A DNA stretch of 64,000 nucleotides from Pseudogracilibacillus auburnensis (GCF_003201975.1 NZ_QJJQ01000013.1:1-64000), one strand, 5' to 3'. Shown: positions 8,525 through 17,479, counted from the stretch's first letter. Made by a program: numbers and translations. Notes: generated by a model not told the origin, from the sequence alone.

Positions 8525-9772
8525 CTAACAATATGCCTTATTCGTCACTTGAGCTGCCTTCATTATTTCTTCTTTTAATAAAGTAGCACCGACTAATATT
8601 TGTTCTATTGATGTAAATTCATTTTTGTGGTGGCTTAACCCATCTTTTGAAGGAATGAAAATCATTCCTGTCGGATACATTTTTGCCATATTCATTGCAT
8701 CATGCCCGGCCCCACTGGCCATCTTTATAAATGAGAATCCATTTTTTTCACACGTTTCTTTTAGTGATGCAATAATAGCCCCATCCATTTTGGTCGGACA
8801 TTCATCACATAACTTTACTATTTCAATATTTAATTTACGACTTTGTTCCACATCATGAATAATCTTGTAAAGTTTTTCAACGACTCGCTGTTTTGATGCT
8901 TCTGATATGCCGCGAATATCAATTAATATCTCTGTTTCCCCTGGTACAACATTCATCGCACCAGCCTTTACTTCACAATTCCCAACGGTAGCCACTGTAC
9001 CATTTATTGCTTCTTGACGAGCAGCTTTTTCTAGTGCAAGAGCAATTTCTGCTGCACCTGAAAAAGCATCTTGCCGATGGCTCATTGGAGTTGACCCCGA
9101 ATGAGCTGATTGTCCGAAAATTTGTAATTTAAATCGTGTAGGTGCCGCAATTCCAGTTACAATTCCAATCTGTTTTTCCTCTTTTTCTAGAACTGGGCCT
9201 TGTTCAATATGAAGCTCATAAAAAGCTTTTATTTCATCCGTTTTTCGCTTAGCACGGTTAGCTTCTGCCATATTAAATTTGCATGATTGTAAGGCCTCTT
9301 TCAGCGTAATACCATCTTTATCAACTAAATGCGTTAATTCATCTTTTTCAACTAGACCTGTCATTACTTTACTCCCGATGGTCGCAACGCCAAACCTAGC
9401 AGACTCCTCACAAGCAAAAATAATTACTTCGATAGGATGTTTTGTTTTTATTTGATGTTCGTTTAGATAACGGATGACTTCTAGACCTGCAATCACGCCA
9501 ACAGTACCATCAAAATTCCCAGCATTGTACACGGTATCAATATGTGAGCCACATGCTACTGCTGGAAGAGCTGGATCTATTCCTTCCCGACGAGCAATGA
9601 CATTGCCAACTGAATCTATTTCGATTGTCATTCCTTCATTTTCAAATTGAGTGATTAAATGCTTCAATGCTTGTTGTTCTGTGTTAGTATATGCCAATCG
9701 GCTGATCCCTTCGTCTGAATAGCCAAATTGGTTAACTTGTTCCAAGCACTGTTGCAAGCGTTTTACATTCAA
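8525..9772 (-). CDS. M20-family N-carbamoyl-L-amino acid amidohydrolase (probable ureidosuccinase)
   Basis: A 415-residue Zn-dependent hydrolase of the allantoate amidohydrolase / L-carbamoylase group. Metal ligands are visible: H77 (SHIDT), D88 (NFDGT), E122/E123 (CEESARFG), H188 (LHIEQGP) and a C-terminal His in LSHHKNEFT. The dimerisation-lid segment with SAHSGSTPMSHR and the IDIRG arginine is present. In this operon the likely reaction is N-carbamoyl-aspartate to aspartate, CO2 and ammonia. The start is a TTG with a strong GAGGGGGAG RBS. Substrate choice among ureido acids cannot be read from sequence alone. Confidence 0.85.
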   Translation of the reverse strand: MNVKRLQQCLEQVNQFGYSDEGISRLAYTNTEQQALKHLITQFENEGMTIEIDSVGNVIARREGIDPALPAVACGSHIDTVYNAGNFDGTVGVIAGLEVIRYLNEHQIKTKHPIEVIIFACEESARFGVATIGSKVMTGLVEKDELTHLVDKDGITLKEALQSCKFNMAEANRAKRKTDEIKAFYELHIEQGPVLEKEEKQIGIVTGIAAPTRFKLQIFGQSAHSGSTPMSHRQDAFSGAAEIALALEKAARQEAINGTVATVGNCEVKAGAMNVVPGETEILIDIRGISEASKQRVVEKLYKIIHDVEQSRKLNIEIVKLCDECPTKMDGAIIASLKETCEKNGFSFIKMASGAGHDAMNMAKMYPTGMIFIPSKDGLSHHKNEFTSIEQILVGATLLKEEIMKAAQVTNKAYC

Positions 9773-10081
9773 TGGTACTCCCCCTCATTCCATTCCTCTA
9801 CTTTAAGTATAAGCTTATTTACTCTATCTTTTATTTGTCTAAACAAACAGTAAATGAAGAGGATTTAAGTAGATATCTACAAAGACTTTATTTAGCAGAT
9901 TTCTTATGGATTATTGAAGGTAAAATGAGGTGGACGCTTTTTTGCTTCCATCAATCATCAGATCAAAAAACGATTATCCTTATTTAGAATAATCGTTTTT
10001 TCCATTTCATTTATTCGAATCAAATTCATAAATGCCCATTTCAGAAATAAATACGAAAAATGATTGAACGATGAAATTGAT
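9773..10081. other. Intergenic region between dctM and the hydrolase operon
   Basis: Holds the terminator at 9965-10001, then the upstream region and promoter of the minus-strand hydrolase operon. The plus strand has an open 71-codon frame (9772-9987) without RBS or family; it is not accepted as a gene. Confidence 0.5.
9965..10001. terminator. Bidirectional terminator after dctM
   Basis: CGATTAT (9971-9977) pairs with ATAATCG (9989-9995), flanked by A6 and T6 tracts. It separates the TRAP transporter transcript from the hydrolase operon, so the two may be expressed separately. Confidence 0.85.
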
Positions 10082-11356
10082 TCATTCAAGTATTTTTAAT
10101 AAGAACAATGAAACATCTGGAACATACGTAATAATGAGTAATCCTAATAAGTTAAAGCCTAAAAATGCTACTAATCCTGGGAACATTTCCTTCATATTTA
10201 TTTTAGTAATCGTTTGCGTAACAAATATATTTAATCCAAAAGGTGGTGTATACATTCCAATTGCAAGATTTGCAATCATAATAATTCCTAAATGAACTGG
10301 ATCAATACCAAGTGCAATTGCCGCTCCATATACAAGTGGGGCAACGACTATGATTGCTGCAACCCCTTCAATAAACATACCAAGAACGAGTAATAATATA
10401 TTGAATAATAGTAAAAACATAAATGGAGTTGAAATATTCTCTGCAATAAAGGTAGCAATCATTTGTGGTACTTGACCTCTTGTTAACAACCATCCAAGAA
10501 TTTGTGCAGCAGCCACAAGAACGAGTACTTGTGCTGTTGTAATGCCAGATTCTACACATATTTTATAGAACTTTTTAATTGTCATTTCACGGTAGACGAA
10601 AAAACTAATAAACAGCGCATAGATAGCAGAAACCCCCGCAGCCTCCGTTGGCGTAAACATTCCAGTATAAATTCCACCAAGAATAATAACCGGAATCAGT
10701 AGTGCCCAGCCTGCTTTACGGGTCGTTTCCCATAATTCTTTTTTACTTGCCTTTTTATCTCTGGCAATATTATATTTCTTCGCATATAAATAAATGTAAA
10801 TAATAGAGGACAGGCCAAAAATGATACCTGCTCCAATTCCTGCTATAAATAGACTTCCAACCGAAACACCTGTTACAGAACCATAAATGATTAATGTAAT
10901 ACTTGGTGGAATAATTAAGGAAACAGCACCCGCTGAGGCGAGTAGGCCGGAAGAAAATGATTTACTATATCCACCTCTTAGTAATTCTGGATACATTATT
11001 TTACCGATTGCTATTACAGTTGCTGGCCCAGAACCTGAGAGTGCCCCAAAAAACATACTCGACACTTGTGTTGTCATTGCCACTCCACCAGATAGGTGAC
11101 CGACGAGCGCACGGGCAAAACGTAAAATTCGTTCTGAAAGCCCCCCACCATCCATAATATTGGCGGCTAAAATGAAAAGCGGTAGCGCCATTAATGCAAA
11201 CTGATCCAATCCAGCAAATAAACGCTGGATAAGTAACATAGGTTGAATATCACTGAAAAAGATGACCGATAAAAATGCAGCAAGTCCCAATGAGATATAA
11301 ATAGGTACACTACTAAGTAAAAAGATAAAAATTAATGCAATTAAAGCTACTATCAT
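10082..11356 (-). CDS. dctM: TRAP transporter large membrane subunit
   Basis: A 424-residue very hydrophobic protein with about 12 membrane segments and the GGLSERILRFARALVGH and SGSGPATVIAIG blocks typical of DctM. It forms the sodium-coupled translocation channel of a tripartite TRAP transporter. The RBS AGGGGAG precedes the ATG, 23 bp after dctQ. TRAP systems import organic anions; here the neighbouring pathway suggests orotate or a related ureido or carboxylate compound. Confidence 0.93.
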   Translation of the reverse strand: MIVALIALIFIFLLSSVPIYISLGLAAFLSVIFFSDIQPMLLIQRLFAGLDQFALMALPLFILAANIMDGGGLSERILRFARALVGHLSGGVAMTTQVSSMFFGALSGSGPATVIAIGKIMYPELLRGGYSKSFSSGLLASAGAVSLIIPPSITLIIYGSVTGVSVGSLFIAGIGAGIIFGLSSIIYIYLYAKKYNIARDKKASKKELWETTRKAGWALLIPVIILGGIYTGMFTPTEAAGVSAIYALFISFFVYREMTIKKFYKICVESGITTAQVLVLVAAAQILGWLLTRGQVPQMIATFIAENISTPFMFLLLFNILLLVLGMFIEGVAAIIVVAPLVYGAAIALGIDPVHLGIIMIANLAIGMYTPPFGLNIFVTQTITKINMKEMFPGLVAFLGFNLLGLLIITYVPDVSLFLLKILE

Positions 11357-11379
11357 TGAATTTTCTCCCCTTTCTATAA

Positions 11380-11847
11380 CTAATTCGTTCTAAAATTCCG
11401 TATCATCTCAAATGTTTGAATAAACAAATGTATGAGAGAAAGGAGTGCACCTATAGGAATTGCTAAATAAACCCAAAACATTGGAACTTGTAGTGCTGGT
11501 GATAATTGCCCAGTCCCTTTACTAAATAAAACCAAATCAAGTCCATACTTAATAAGAAATATCATAAAAACAATTGCTAACAAATTAATAATCATACTTA
11601 ATGTCTTTTTACTCTTTCCTGGTAAAGAATCAATCAATACATCAATACCAACATGGATTCCCCTACGGAAACAAATACTTGCACCAATAAAAGTAATCCA
11701 TATAATTGCATATCGAATAAACTCTTCTGTCCAAGATATTCCTGCACTAAAGAAAAAACGCAAAATGATATTGATGAAAAGGAAAAATGTTACCGTCATA
11801 ATGGTAATTCCTACAAAAGCTTCCTCTGTCTTATTAAAAATCTTCAT
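11380..11847 (-). CDS. dctQ: TRAP transporter small membrane subunit
   Basis: About 155 residues with four membrane helices and the WTEEFIRYAIIWITFIGAS block of DctQ. The start MKIFNKTEE has AAGGAG eight bases upstream; a longer frame from 11865 overlaps that RBS and is not chosen. It pairs with DctM directly downstream. Upstream lies a strong hairpin (11897-11940) separating it from dctP. Confidence 0.9.
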   Translation of the reverse strand: MKIFNKTEEAFVGITIMTVTFFLFINIILRFFFSAGISWTEEFIRYAIIWITFIGASICFRRGIHVGIDVLIDSLPGKSKKTLSMIINLLAIVFMIFLIKYGLDLVLFSKGTGQLSPALQVPMFWVYLAIPIGALLSLIHLFIQTFEMIRNFRTN

Positions 11848-11896
11848 TTTCTCATCTCCTTCCACATGTGATTTAATTTTAGAAAATAGAATGCAA

Positions 11897-11940
11897 AAAG
11901 CAAGGAATTAGTTTAAAGAAGTGAACTAACTCCTTGCTTT
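11897..11940 (-). terminator. Hairpin between dctP and dctQM, probable partial terminator
   Basis: AAAGCAAGGA pairs with TCCTTGCTTT and an inner TTAGTT with AACTAA, followed on the minus strand by T5. Placed between the binding-protein gene and the membrane genes, it could let dctP be made in excess of dctQM, or dctQM may have its own promoter. Confidence 0.75.
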
Positions 11941-11984
11941 ACTAAATTTAGTTAGAACGATAAATTCTAGAGATGTCCTTCTCA

Positions 11985-12238
11985 CTAAGTGCGTATTCAA
12001 AAAGACCGATAAAAAGGACCAAGAAGTTCAAGACGGCGTAGCTCCCCAGAACGGACTTTTACAGGATGTAATGACTTCCGTGTTGCCCACGACGCTCAGG
12101 ACGTGCTAGTACTGGCGTTGCGACAGGACGTCGCACCTTTAGCCAGTGAGCAGTAAGAAAGGATATATCCTTTCTTAACAGCCAACGTAGAAATTCGATG
12201 CGTCACTTTTGTTGGACTTTTAGAACATCCTCTTTAAG
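11985..12238 (-). repeat. GC-rich intergenic repeat element (copy A)
   Basis: About 250 bp with ends that recall each other as inverted repeats (AAAAAGACCGAT and GTTGGACTTTTAGAAC). It contains AAGAAAGGATATATCCTTTCTT, a perfect 22-bp palindrome at about 12157-12178, and CGTGCTAGTACTGGCG, which recurs inverted at 13395-13500. Non-coding; it sits inside the dctP-dctQ gap. Confidence 0.65.
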
Positions 12239-12249
12239 ATATTAAAAGA

Positions 12250-13317
12250 TTATTTTGTTACTTCTTCAATCTTTTCTTTTATTTGCTTTAGAATTTCTAC
12301 TTGTTCTGATTCTCCATAAGCTTCCTCATGGAAAGGAACAGAAACTTCTCTAAATTTCTCGATCTCTTCATCTGTTAATTCATAATAATTAACTCCCGAG
12401 TCGATAATTTGTTGACGGTAATCGTCCTCTGTTTCTGCAAGCGATTCTCTTGCGGCCTTTTTCCCTTCTTCTTCTGCTTCATATATTAGCTCTTGAACGT
12501 CTGCCGGAAGCCCTTCAAACCAATCTTTGTTTGCCATAAATAAATAGGACATAATTCCGTGATAACTTTCAATAATATTATCTTGTACTTCATGATAATT
12601 GTTTAAGTAAATTGTTTGAAGCGGATTTTCCTGTCCATCAACAACACCTTGCTGTAAGGAGTTATAAACTTCTGCATATTCAATCATCGTTGGGTTGGCA
12701 CCCCATAATTTATATTGATCTTCTAATAATGGTGATGACATGACTCGAATATCTAATCCTTTAAAATCCTCGGGTGCATGAATTTCTTTTTTACCTGTTG
12801 TAAATAACTTAAAACCACCAGGCCAGAAACCTAATCCTTTAAAGCCACCTTTTTCAAGTGTATCTAATACAGCTTGTCCAGCTTCACTATCTAATACTTC
12901 ATACGTTTTTTCTGTGTCAGCAGGCCATAAATAAGGCAAATCAATTACTTTCACATCATCAACAAAAGGTGTTACAAAAGCTGTTGGTTGCATCGTAATA
13001 TTAATTTCACCTAATTGAGTTCCTTCGATTTGCTCTCTCAAACTTCCCAGTTGAGAAGCAGGGAAGATTTCTACTGATACTTTTCCATCTGACTTTTCTT
13101 CAATAACTTCTTTAAATTTTGCTGCTCCAACATGTTCAGGACTTTCAAGTGGTTGGTTATGACTTAATCTAATGACGACAGAGTCTCCGTTGTTACTAGC
13201 ATCAGTATCAGCTGTTTCCTTATTACCGTCGTCATTGTCTTTAGTGCCTCCCCCACATGCAGCTAGCACAAGAACGGTAAGTGTTGCTACTAATGCTAAA
13301 ATTCTTTTGATGTTCAT
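12250..13317 (-). CDS. dctP: TRAP transporter solute-binding lipoprotein
   Basis: About 355 residues. MNIKRILALVATLTVL followed by LAACGGG is a lipoprotein signal with the acylated Cys. The start at 13317 has the RBS AGGGGG nine bases upstream; the frame extends further but without a signal-like start. The DctP signature LDIRVM...GANPTMIEYAEVYNSLQQG is present, and the Arg in DIRVM is the residue that fixes the carboxylate of TRAP ligands. It is anchored outside the membrane and delivers substrate to DctQM. An organic acid ligand is expected; orotate is inferred from the neighbours. Confidence 0.92.
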   Translation of the reverse strand: MNIKRILALVATLTVLVLAACGGGTKDNDDGNKETADTDASNNGDSVVIRLSHNQPLESPEHVGAAKFKEVIEEKSDGKVSVEIFPASQLGSLREQIEGTQLGEINITMQPTAFVTPFVDDVKVIDLPYLWPADTEKTYEVLDSEAGQAVLDTLEKGGFKGLGFWPGGFKLFTTGKKEIHAPEDFKGLDIRVMSSPLLEDQYKLWGANPTMIEYAEVYNSLQQGVVDGQENPLQTIYLNNYHEVQDNIIESYHGIMSYLFMANKDWFEGLPADVQELIYEAEEEGKKAARESLAETEDDYRQQIIDSGVNYYELTDEEIEKFREVSVPFHEEAYGESEQVEILKQIKEKIEEVTK

Positions 13318-13394
13318 TAACATTTTCCCCCTAGTAATGATGTTAAATTTTTTAGCGATAAGAATGTATAAAACGTTCCTACTACTCATTGACT

Positions 13395-13500
13395 AAAATG
13401 CGCGACGCCCTGCTTCTCTCGCTAACGCTCGTCCCACCGAAAAGCATTTGTCGCGGACGCCAGTACTAGCACTGTGCGTCGTAAGTTAATTCACGCCATT
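13395..13500 (+). repeat. GC-rich intergenic repeat element (copy B, short)
   Basis: Contains CGCCAGTACTAGCAC with flanking GTCGCGGA and GCGTCG, the inverse of a part of the element at 11985-12238. It lies in the gap upstream of dctP, so repeats of the same family flank dctP on both sides. Confidence 0.5.
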
Positions 13501-13701
13501 AAAGGATTGGCGATAAGCCAAGTTTTTTCCAATTCATCCATTAATGAACTAAAATCACTAGTTGAATGTAAGCGTTATACAGAAACTTTGTTACGTAGTC
13601 AGTTGACTTAAATCTAATTATAATTTATATTCAGAAGATTGTAATGTGTGAAATGACCAAATTTAACGGATATGTTTTGTCGTTTAAGACAATGAAACCT
13701 A
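13501..13701. other. Intergenic region upstream of dctP
   Basis: A plus-strand TTGACT (17-bp spacer) TATATT pair lies at about 13604-13632, but no plus-strand gene follows it. The minus-strand dctP promoter was not recognised. Confidence 0.3.
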
Positions 13702-15279
13702 TCATTCTTTCTGAATAAGCTCATGGATTTTCATTCCTATAAAAATATTCATTTTATCTTCTGACATTCTTAAATCACAATTCGTAATTTCCTCCACACG
13801 TTTTAGTCGATACTTCAATGTATTAACATGAATATACAAATCTTCAGCAGTCACTTTTAATGCCTCATTATGATAAAAGAAAGCCTGTAATGTTTTAATA
13901 AACTCTCCCTTTGGATCATGCTTTAATAGTTTGCCAATTGTTTCGTCATAAAAGTCCATTAATTCCGGTTTTTCAATTAGTAAACCTAATAAGCGAAAAG
14001 CTCCTAATTCTTCATAATAGATAATGTTTTTGGAATCTTTTATTCTCTTCGTTAATTTCAATGCTTGCTCGGCTTGGAAAAAGCTTTTTCTTATTCCTAA
14101 AGGGCCTTTGTATACTTCACCAACACCTAGTGTTAAACCGTGTCCATCAAGTTGTGTCGATAGATTAGTTATTATTTTTTCACATGTTTCCTTTAAATCT
14201 CTTTCATCAACTGAATGGATCATACATATTCTATTTCTAATCATGCCAATCAACATTTTTGGCCATTCTGTTAGTAACTTTGCATTCACTTCTGCTTTCC
14301 GTATGAGTTGCTTCGTGTTTTCCTTTTCATCTTCATCTAACAAAAAACAAACATATTTATTATCTTTGGAAATAGAATATTTTGTGCCCCATTCAATTAA
14401 ATCATTTTCACTAATACTTTCATTAAATAATAGTTCCCTCATGAAATCATTTCTATACTGTTGCTCCATATCATATTTCACTTTTAATCGGAGGAATTCC
14501 AATGATAACAATGAAGAAGCCTTTTCTAAAATAGCTAAATCCATTGTTAAATGTTCATTCTTTACTGCCCAGCATGTGATATTTCCATAATATTCTCCAT
14601 CAACGATGATCGGTGCTACAACACATGGAACGAGTTCATCCCCATATTTCCGTTCATACCGAATTGGCCTTTTTATAATGGACAACTCATGCTTTGCAGC
14701 TTCTGATAACGGAGAGACCGATTGTTCAGGTATTGGTGTCTTAATAAAAGAAAATTCACTTTCAATCGTAACTAAATTTTTCGTAATTGTACTGACATTC
14801 TCAACAAAAACGTCAACACCTTGAGCGTTTAAAGAAATCTCCTGCAATACGTTTGTTGCCTGCTCCAAATCTTCTTGTAATACAACTTTTTCATTAAAAA
14901 TATGATGCATTACTGGGGATAATATATCTAAATATTTAACCTGTTCTGGTATTCGTATGACTGGAAAGCCTAGTTTATTTGCACTATTTATGATGCCTTC
15001 GGGTATGTCCTCCATCGATTCGAATGGCTTAATCGCCAGTGCAGTAGCACCAGCATAAGACAGTCGTTGAATTAATAAGTTTTGTGCATCTTTATCGTTT
15101 TTAATGGCAAATAAAGAAGTTAAAATTAATTCTCTTCCCTTTAACCATTTCACAATATCGGGTACTTCCATAATTGTGATATTTTCAATGATTCTATCTA
15201 CACCACTATGACCAGCAACCACTTCACATTCACTGAACTTACCCAATTTCATCGAGTTTCTTAACGAAATGCTCATCAT
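13702..15279 (-). CDS. PucR-family transcriptional regulator of the catabolic block
   Basis: A 525-residue protein with an N-terminal PucR sensory domain (about 1-120, containing GRELILTSLFAI), a central GAF/GGDEF-like part and a C-terminal helix-turn-helix (about 465-520, LKVTAEDLYIHVNTLKYRLK). Members activate purine and related catabolic genes in response to a pathway intermediate. The RBS AAGGAAGG precedes the ATG. It is first on the strand before the TRAP and hydrolase genes, so it is the probable regulator of the whole locus. Effector identity is unknown. Confidence 0.87.
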   Translation of the reverse strand: MMSISLRNSMKLGKFSECEVVAGHSGVDRIIENITIMEVPDIVKWLKGRELILTSLFAIKNDKDAQNLLIQRLSYAGATALAIKPFESMEDIPEGIINSANKLGFPVIRIPEQVKYLDILSPVMHHIFNEKVVLQEDLEQATNVLQEISLNAQGVDVFVENVSTITKNLVTIESEFSFIKTPIPEQSVSPLSEAAKHELSIIKRPIRYERKYGDELVPCVVAPIIVDGEYYGNITCWAVKNEHLTMDLAILEKASSLLSLEFLRLKVKYDMEQQYRNDFMRELLFNESISENDLIEWGTKYSISKDNKYVCFLLDEDEKENTKQLIRKAEVNAKLLTEWPKMLIGMIRNRICMIHSVDERDLKETCEKIITNLSTQLDGHGLTLGVGEVYKGPLGIRKSFFQAEQALKLTKRIKDSKNIIYYEELGAFRLLGLLIEKPELMDFYDETIGKLLKHDPKGEFIKTLQAFFYHNEALKVTAEDLYIHVNTLKYRLKRVEEITNCDLRMSEDKMNIFIGMKIHELIQKE

Positions 15280-15663
15280 AGCACCTTCCTTACTCCATCA
15301 TTTAACGTAAATTAACGAGAAAAAATGTTAGTCCAGAACTACCATAGCCCCTGTAACTAACAGTAACATTTAATATATCCAACATGTTCTGATCTTGCTC
15401 ATATTTATCTTCACTATTTATGATCACTTAAGGATGCTTTTTTAGATACGAGATAAAAATGGTACGAATGATCAGAAACAGAAACACGCTCCTATGTTGT
15501 AAGCCCTTTATCTATGTTCATCGTAAAAATACTCATGGAAATTCAGTAATCAATTTAGATAACATAAAAATTATAGCATATGTTTGGTAAAAATACCTAC
15601 AAAAAAATATCTGTAAAAATTTTCGTTATTATTCTCTCCATATTTTTTTGGTTTTTCTCCAAC
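15280..15663. other. Intergenic region upstream of the PucR-type gene
   Basis: AT-rich and unstructured by eye; presumably holds the PucR-type gene promoter (minus strand). No gene seen. Confidence 0.4.
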
Positions 15664-15701
15664 AAAAAAACTTAGTTTAAAAGGAAAACCTTCAACTAAG
15701 T
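15664..15701 (-). terminator. Terminator of the PadR operon
   Basis: ACTTAGTT pairs with AACTAAGT around an inner AAGG/CCTT, followed on the minus strand by T7. Confidence 0.85.
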
Positions 15702-15714
15702 CTTCTAAAATCAC

Positions 15715-16560
15715 TTAATGAGATATTGAAATACTACCATTTTGGGAGGCAGCTTTTATTTTAATTTCCCCATCTCCTACTACCGTCTCCCAATTCTTCT
15801 CCCCAAAAACTTTCACCGATCCATTATGTGTTTTCAAATCAAACATGGCATTTTCCGGCTTGCTTTCGGAACGAATTTCAATTCTTCCATTATTTGTGCG
15901 CAGTTCCATTGATTGATCTAACTGTTCTGTTTTGAGAGAGATTCGCCCATTATTTGATTCTCCAACAATCTCAGCTTCTATCTGTTCTAATTTTATGCTA
16001 CCATTTCTCGTATTGGCATGGACAAGATTTGCATGAATGCCTTTTGCCTTAATGCTTCCATTATCTGTTTCAAGGACGACATTCTCTCCATTTACATTAT
16101 TTACATTGATACTGCCATTATTTGTTTCGAACTGAATCTTATTACCCTTTAGTTCCTCTATACTTAACCGACCATTATTACTTTTCACTTGTATATTTTC
16201 ATATGTTTCCTTAGGTATAAAGACGGTTAATGATTGTTCTTGTGGAAAAATATCAAATGTAAATAGTTTATACCGGTTCATTAATGCAGTAATTTTAAGT
16301 GTGTCCCCTTCCACTTCTGCCGATAGCTCATAATTAACATTGTTACTGAACAATTCTACTTTTGCCTTTTTAACTTCACTAGGCACTATCGTTATTGCTA
16401 TATTATTTGAATAAATATCGATATTGCTAAAATCCGTTGTTTCGATCACTTTCTCCTCTAATATTTCTGCAGATTTCATTTGTGTATCAATGGTTAAAAT
16501 GCTCCCAATCACACCAGTAAGCAATAAGGCAATAGCTATGATGGATAATCTTTTTATCAT
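15715..16560 (-). CDS. DUF4097 beta-repeat membrane-anchored protein
   Basis: A 281-residue protein: one N-terminal membrane segment (about 5-25), then repeated short beta strands with recurring NNGSI/NNGRI/DNGSI motifs roughly every 20 residues, typical of the DUF4097 fold. The bulk probably lies outside the membrane. It overlaps the DUF1700 gene by four bases (ATGA). The PadR-DUF1700-DUF4097 trio is a recurrent Firmicute operon linked to cell-envelope stress; the exact role is unknown. Confidence 0.87.
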   Translation of the reverse strand: MIKRLSIIAIALLLTGVIGSILTIDTQMKSAEILEEKVIETTDFSNIDIYSNNIAITIVPSEVKKAKVELFSNNVNYELSAEVEGDTLKITALMNRYKLFTFDIFPQEQSLTVFIPKETYENIQVKSNNGRLSIEELKGNKIQFETNNGSINVNNVNGENVVLETDNGSIKAKGIHANLVHANTRNGSIKLEQIEAEIVGESNNGRISLKTEQLDQSMELRTNNGRIEIRSESKPENAMFDLKTHNGSVKVFGEKNWETVVGDGEIKIKAASQNGSISISH

Positions 16561-17114
16561 GCGTTTAAACCACCTTTCACTAGGCTAATATTAAATTTTA
16601 GATAGCGAATAAGTCCAAATATAATAGCTTTAGTCGCAAAATACATGCCAATGCTAATAAAAATGCCTAGCCCAGAAAGTCCAGTTGCAACGAATAAATC
16701 AAAAAATTCGAAGCTACCTGGATAAACAAAAACGTTAACTAACACTAACAACGGGGATAAGACAAAAGCCATACCTGCTACCCAGCCACCTAATAGTATT
16801 CCTAAAATCCCGATAAGTGGTCCAAGAACGATAACTAAGTTAAAAAAGCCTAACCCAATGATTGCCCAAATAGCCTTAAAAATACTTCCTGGCGTTATTT
16901 GTGTCTCCATTTGATCAACATAGTAATTTGCAGCCATTTCTTTTCCTATCTGTTGCGGAGAACCTAAGGCAGCAATGATTTCTTTTTCACTTTTTCCTTC
17001 CGCTTCTCCCATTAAAAAATGTTCCATAAAATCTTGCTTTATTTCTTCACGATCTTCCTTTGGCAGCTTACGAAGAGCAGTATCCAAACTATTTAAAAAT
17101 TGCTCTTTAGTCAT
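16557..17114 (-). CDS. DUF1700 (HAAS-domain) membrane protein
   Basis: 185 residues: an N-terminal soluble HAAS region (about 1-65, LDTALRKLPKEDREEI) followed by three or four membrane helices. It overlaps padR by eight bases and the DUF4097 gene by four, so the three are translated as a unit. The family usually accompanies PadR regulators; it may act as a membrane sensor or partner. No enzymatic motif is visible. Confidence 0.87.
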   Translation of the reverse strand: MTKEQFLNSLDTALRKLPKEDREEIKQDFMEHFLMGEAEGKSEKEIIAALGSPQQIGKEMAANYYVDQMETQITPGSIFKAIWAIIGLGFFNLVIVLGPLIGILGILLGGWVAGMAFVLSPLLVLVNVFVYPGSFEFFDLFVATGLSGLGIFISIGMYFATKAIIFGLIRYLKFNISLVKGGLNA

Positions 17115-17439
17115 CTTTCACACCTTCTTTAATTAATTCATTTACCCCATAGGTAAAATCCTTCCATTCTTGAAGTAATTTATGGAGATAGATGCGCCCC
17201 GTATTTGTTAATTGATAGTATTTTCTTGAAGGACCTTCTGTTGACTCTTTTAAATATGTTGTAAAATATCCTTCCTTTGTCAAACGCCTTAATAATGGGT
17301 AAACAGACCCTTCTGATATCGATATTTGATTAGAAATTTTCTGTACAAGTTCGTAGCCATAACGGTCTTGCTGATCAAGTAAAACAAGCACACATAACTC
17401 TAAAACCCCTTTTTTAAACTGAACATTCACTTTTCTCAC
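17107..17439 (-). CDS. PadR-family transcriptional regulator
   Basis: A 110-residue winged-helix protein with the PadR pattern LELCVLVLLDQQDRYGYELV and SEGSVYPLLRRLTKEG. It starts at GTG (another in-frame GTG is four codons in). It is first gene of the operon and lies just after a perfect 19-bp dyad (17461-17479) in its promoter, so it very probably represses its own operon. The inducer is unknown; related regulators respond to cell-wall or toxic compounds. Confidence 0.9.
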   Translation of the reverse strand: MRKVNVQFKKGVLELCVLVLLDQQDRYGYELVQKISNQISISEGSVYPLLRRLTKEGYFTTYLKESTEGPSRKYYQLTNTGRIYLHKLLQEWKDFTYGVNELIKEGVKDD

Positions 17440-17460
17440 GTCACTTTCTTTAGAACGATC

Positions 17461-17479
17461 TACTATATATTATATAGTA
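17461..17479. promoter_or_regulatory. PadR operator in the padR operon promoter
   Basis: TACTATATA-T-TATATAGTA is a perfect inverted repeat about 20 bp upstream of the padR start, overlapping the probable -10. PadR regulators bind ATAT-rich dyads of this kind. Confidence 0.7.

Noticed and set aside
5359-9772. The hydrolase operon as the reductive uracil pathway (PreTA, dihydropyrimidinase, ureidopropionase)
   Set aside because: PyrD and PyrK are of the class 1B type with an intact orotate site and PyrK-type Fe-S cluster, and the amidohydrolase has the Arg/Asn/His set of dihydroorotases instead of a hydantoinase pattern. It is still possible that side substrates are used.
9772-9987. A 71-codon plus-strand frame
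   Set aside because: No RBS, overlaps the promoter area of the minus-strand operon and ends inside the terminator; composition is not gene-like.
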